A DNA stretch of 64,000 nucleotides from Enterobacter sp. 10-1 (GTDB taxonomy: Bacteria; Pseudomonadota; Gammaproteobacteria; Enterobacterales; Enterobacteriaceae): NCBI GenBank assembly GCA_002270295.1, contig NISF01000001.1, forward strand, positions 1,550,001 through 1,614,000. Reading direction: 5' to 3'. Positions 63,350-64,000 of this stretch are shown here, one piece after another; the stretch's first letter is position 1, and the number at the start of each line of letters is the position of its first letter. The position numbers and the translations under genes were made by a program. Under the pieces are notes generated by a model, which was not told the DNA's origin, made no database searches, and saw only the letters and a program-made list of their open reading frames with translations.

Positions 63350-64000
63350 TTATTTCGTCGCCGGCCTGCGGCGCCCGTAGACCAGCCAGGTCACCAGCAC
63401 GCAAACCACATAAAACACAAAAAAGATCTTCATGGCGCCGACCGGGGAGCCGGTCATGGCCAGCGAGGTGCCGAAGGCTTTGGGGATGAAGAAGCCCCCC
63501 ACGGCGCCAATGGCGGAGATAAAGCCGAGCGCGGCGGCGGTATCGGTCACCGCCTCATGCTGGGCCTGTTCGTCGGTACCGCCGCGCTTTTTGACGCTAT
63601 CGACGGTGATTTGGCGAAAGATCACGGCGATCATCTGGAAGGTGGAGCCGCTGCCGAGGCCGGCGGTCAGGAACAGCCCCATAAACACCACGTAAAAGGC
63701 GAGGAAGCTGCCGGAACCGGAGCCCGGCAGGGTGAGAAACAGCAGGCCGGTAAACAGCGCCATCAGGATAAAGTTGGCGAGGGTCACGTTAACCCCGCCG
63801 AGGCGGTCAGAGATAATGCCGCCAAACGAACGGGCCAGGGCGCCGATAAACGGCCCAAAGAAGGCCAGCTGCAGGATATTGACGTCCGGGAACTGGGTTT
63901 TCGCCAGCATCGCAAAGCCCGCGGAAAAGCCGATAAACGAGCCGAAGGTCGCGAGATACAGCAGGCTCAGCAGCCACATATGCGGACGTTTTAGCACCGG
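63350..64000 (-). CDS. narU: Nitrate/nitrite transporter NarU, C-terminal part
   Basis: The frame is open through the window edge, so the N-terminal half lies beyond 64000. About 216 C-terminal residues are present, with KRPHMWLLSLLYLATFGSFIGFSAGFAMLAKTQFPDVNILQL-type MFS helices, GGIISDRLGG and the nitrate-transporter signature region GSGSTFQMIAVIFR. Matches E. coli NarU (462 residues). It precedes narZ by 68 bases on the same strand, as in E. coli. Confidence 0.93.
   Translation of the reverse strand, partial: PVLKRPHMWLLSLLYLATFGSFIGFSAGFAMLAKTQFPDVNILQLAFFGPFIGALARSFGGIISDRLGGVNVTLANFILMALFTGLLFLTLPGSGSGSFLAFYVVFMGLFLTAGLGSGSTFQMIAVIFRQITVDSVKKRGGTDEQAQHEAVTDTAAALGFISAIGAVGGFFIPKAFGTSLAMTGSPVGAMKIFFVFYVVCVLVTWLVYGRRRPATK

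Overview
The window reads as chromosomal DNA of a GC-rich enterobacterium of the Klebsiella/Raoultella type. Many proteins closely resemble E. coli and Salmonella orthologues and keep their local order: ydcR-ydcSTUV-patD, yncL/ortT, ydcY-ydcZ-mnaT, curA, rihA, yncD/yncE, ansP, pptA, nhoA and narUZYWV. Between these conserved blocks lie accessory modules. No tRNA, rRNA, IS element, prophage or CRISPR array was seen. The species call is an inference from gene content and composition.

Layout. 1-6693: 3' end of the MocR-type regulator ydcR, the ydcSTUV polyamine/GABA-type ABC importer and patD (4-aminobutanal dehydrogenase). 6694-8932: a gene-poor stretch with a candidate small RNA and several very small membrane or exported proteins (an unnamed 40-residue protein, a short exported protein, YncL, OrtT). 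9014-13347: an alpha/beta hydrolase, an aromatic-type aldehyde dehydrogenase, a DppA-like peptide-binding protein and YdcY. 13356-16200: ydcZ and mnaT, an XRE-cupin regulator sharing an operator-like sequence with mnaT, then curA. 16477-23866: a two-partner secretion/contact-dependent inhibition locus (cdiB, a short cdiA with a C-terminal PD-(D/E)XK-type toxin, and an immunity gene). 24005-32757: rihA, yncD, yncE, a YgdI/YgdR-type lipoprotein, ansP, a LysR/cupin pair and a P-loop kinase-like protein.

32863-40388 is the most interesting block: eight tightly packed genes encode two flavin monooxygenases, an M20 deacylase, a GNAT acetyltransferase and a polar amino-acid-type ABC importer with two paralogous binding proteins. 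This set matches the logic of the Bacillus yxe/ytm operons, which take up modified cysteines and release the sulfur by N-acetylation, oxidation and deacetylation. 40454-44471 is a galactarate/talarate module (transporter, dehydratase, LacI-type regulator, two operator-like palindromes). 44549-45462 holds a GST and pptA. 45590-51256 is a glycoside module (sugar porin, GPH symporter, GH78-like hydrolase, divergent RhaS-like activator). 51257-55655 holds a possible HEAT-repeat gene remnant, a flavin reductase and an AfuABC/FbpABC-type ABC importer preceded by a coupled 30-codon ORF. 55735-64000 holds nhoA and the second nitrate reductase operon narZYWV, with the end of narU.

The genes point to a scavenging lifestyle: importers for polyamines, peptides, amino acids, sulfur compounds, sugar acids, glycosides and metal or phosphonate-type ligands sit beside the enzymes that would process their cargo, with a competition locus and anaerobic nitrate respiration.
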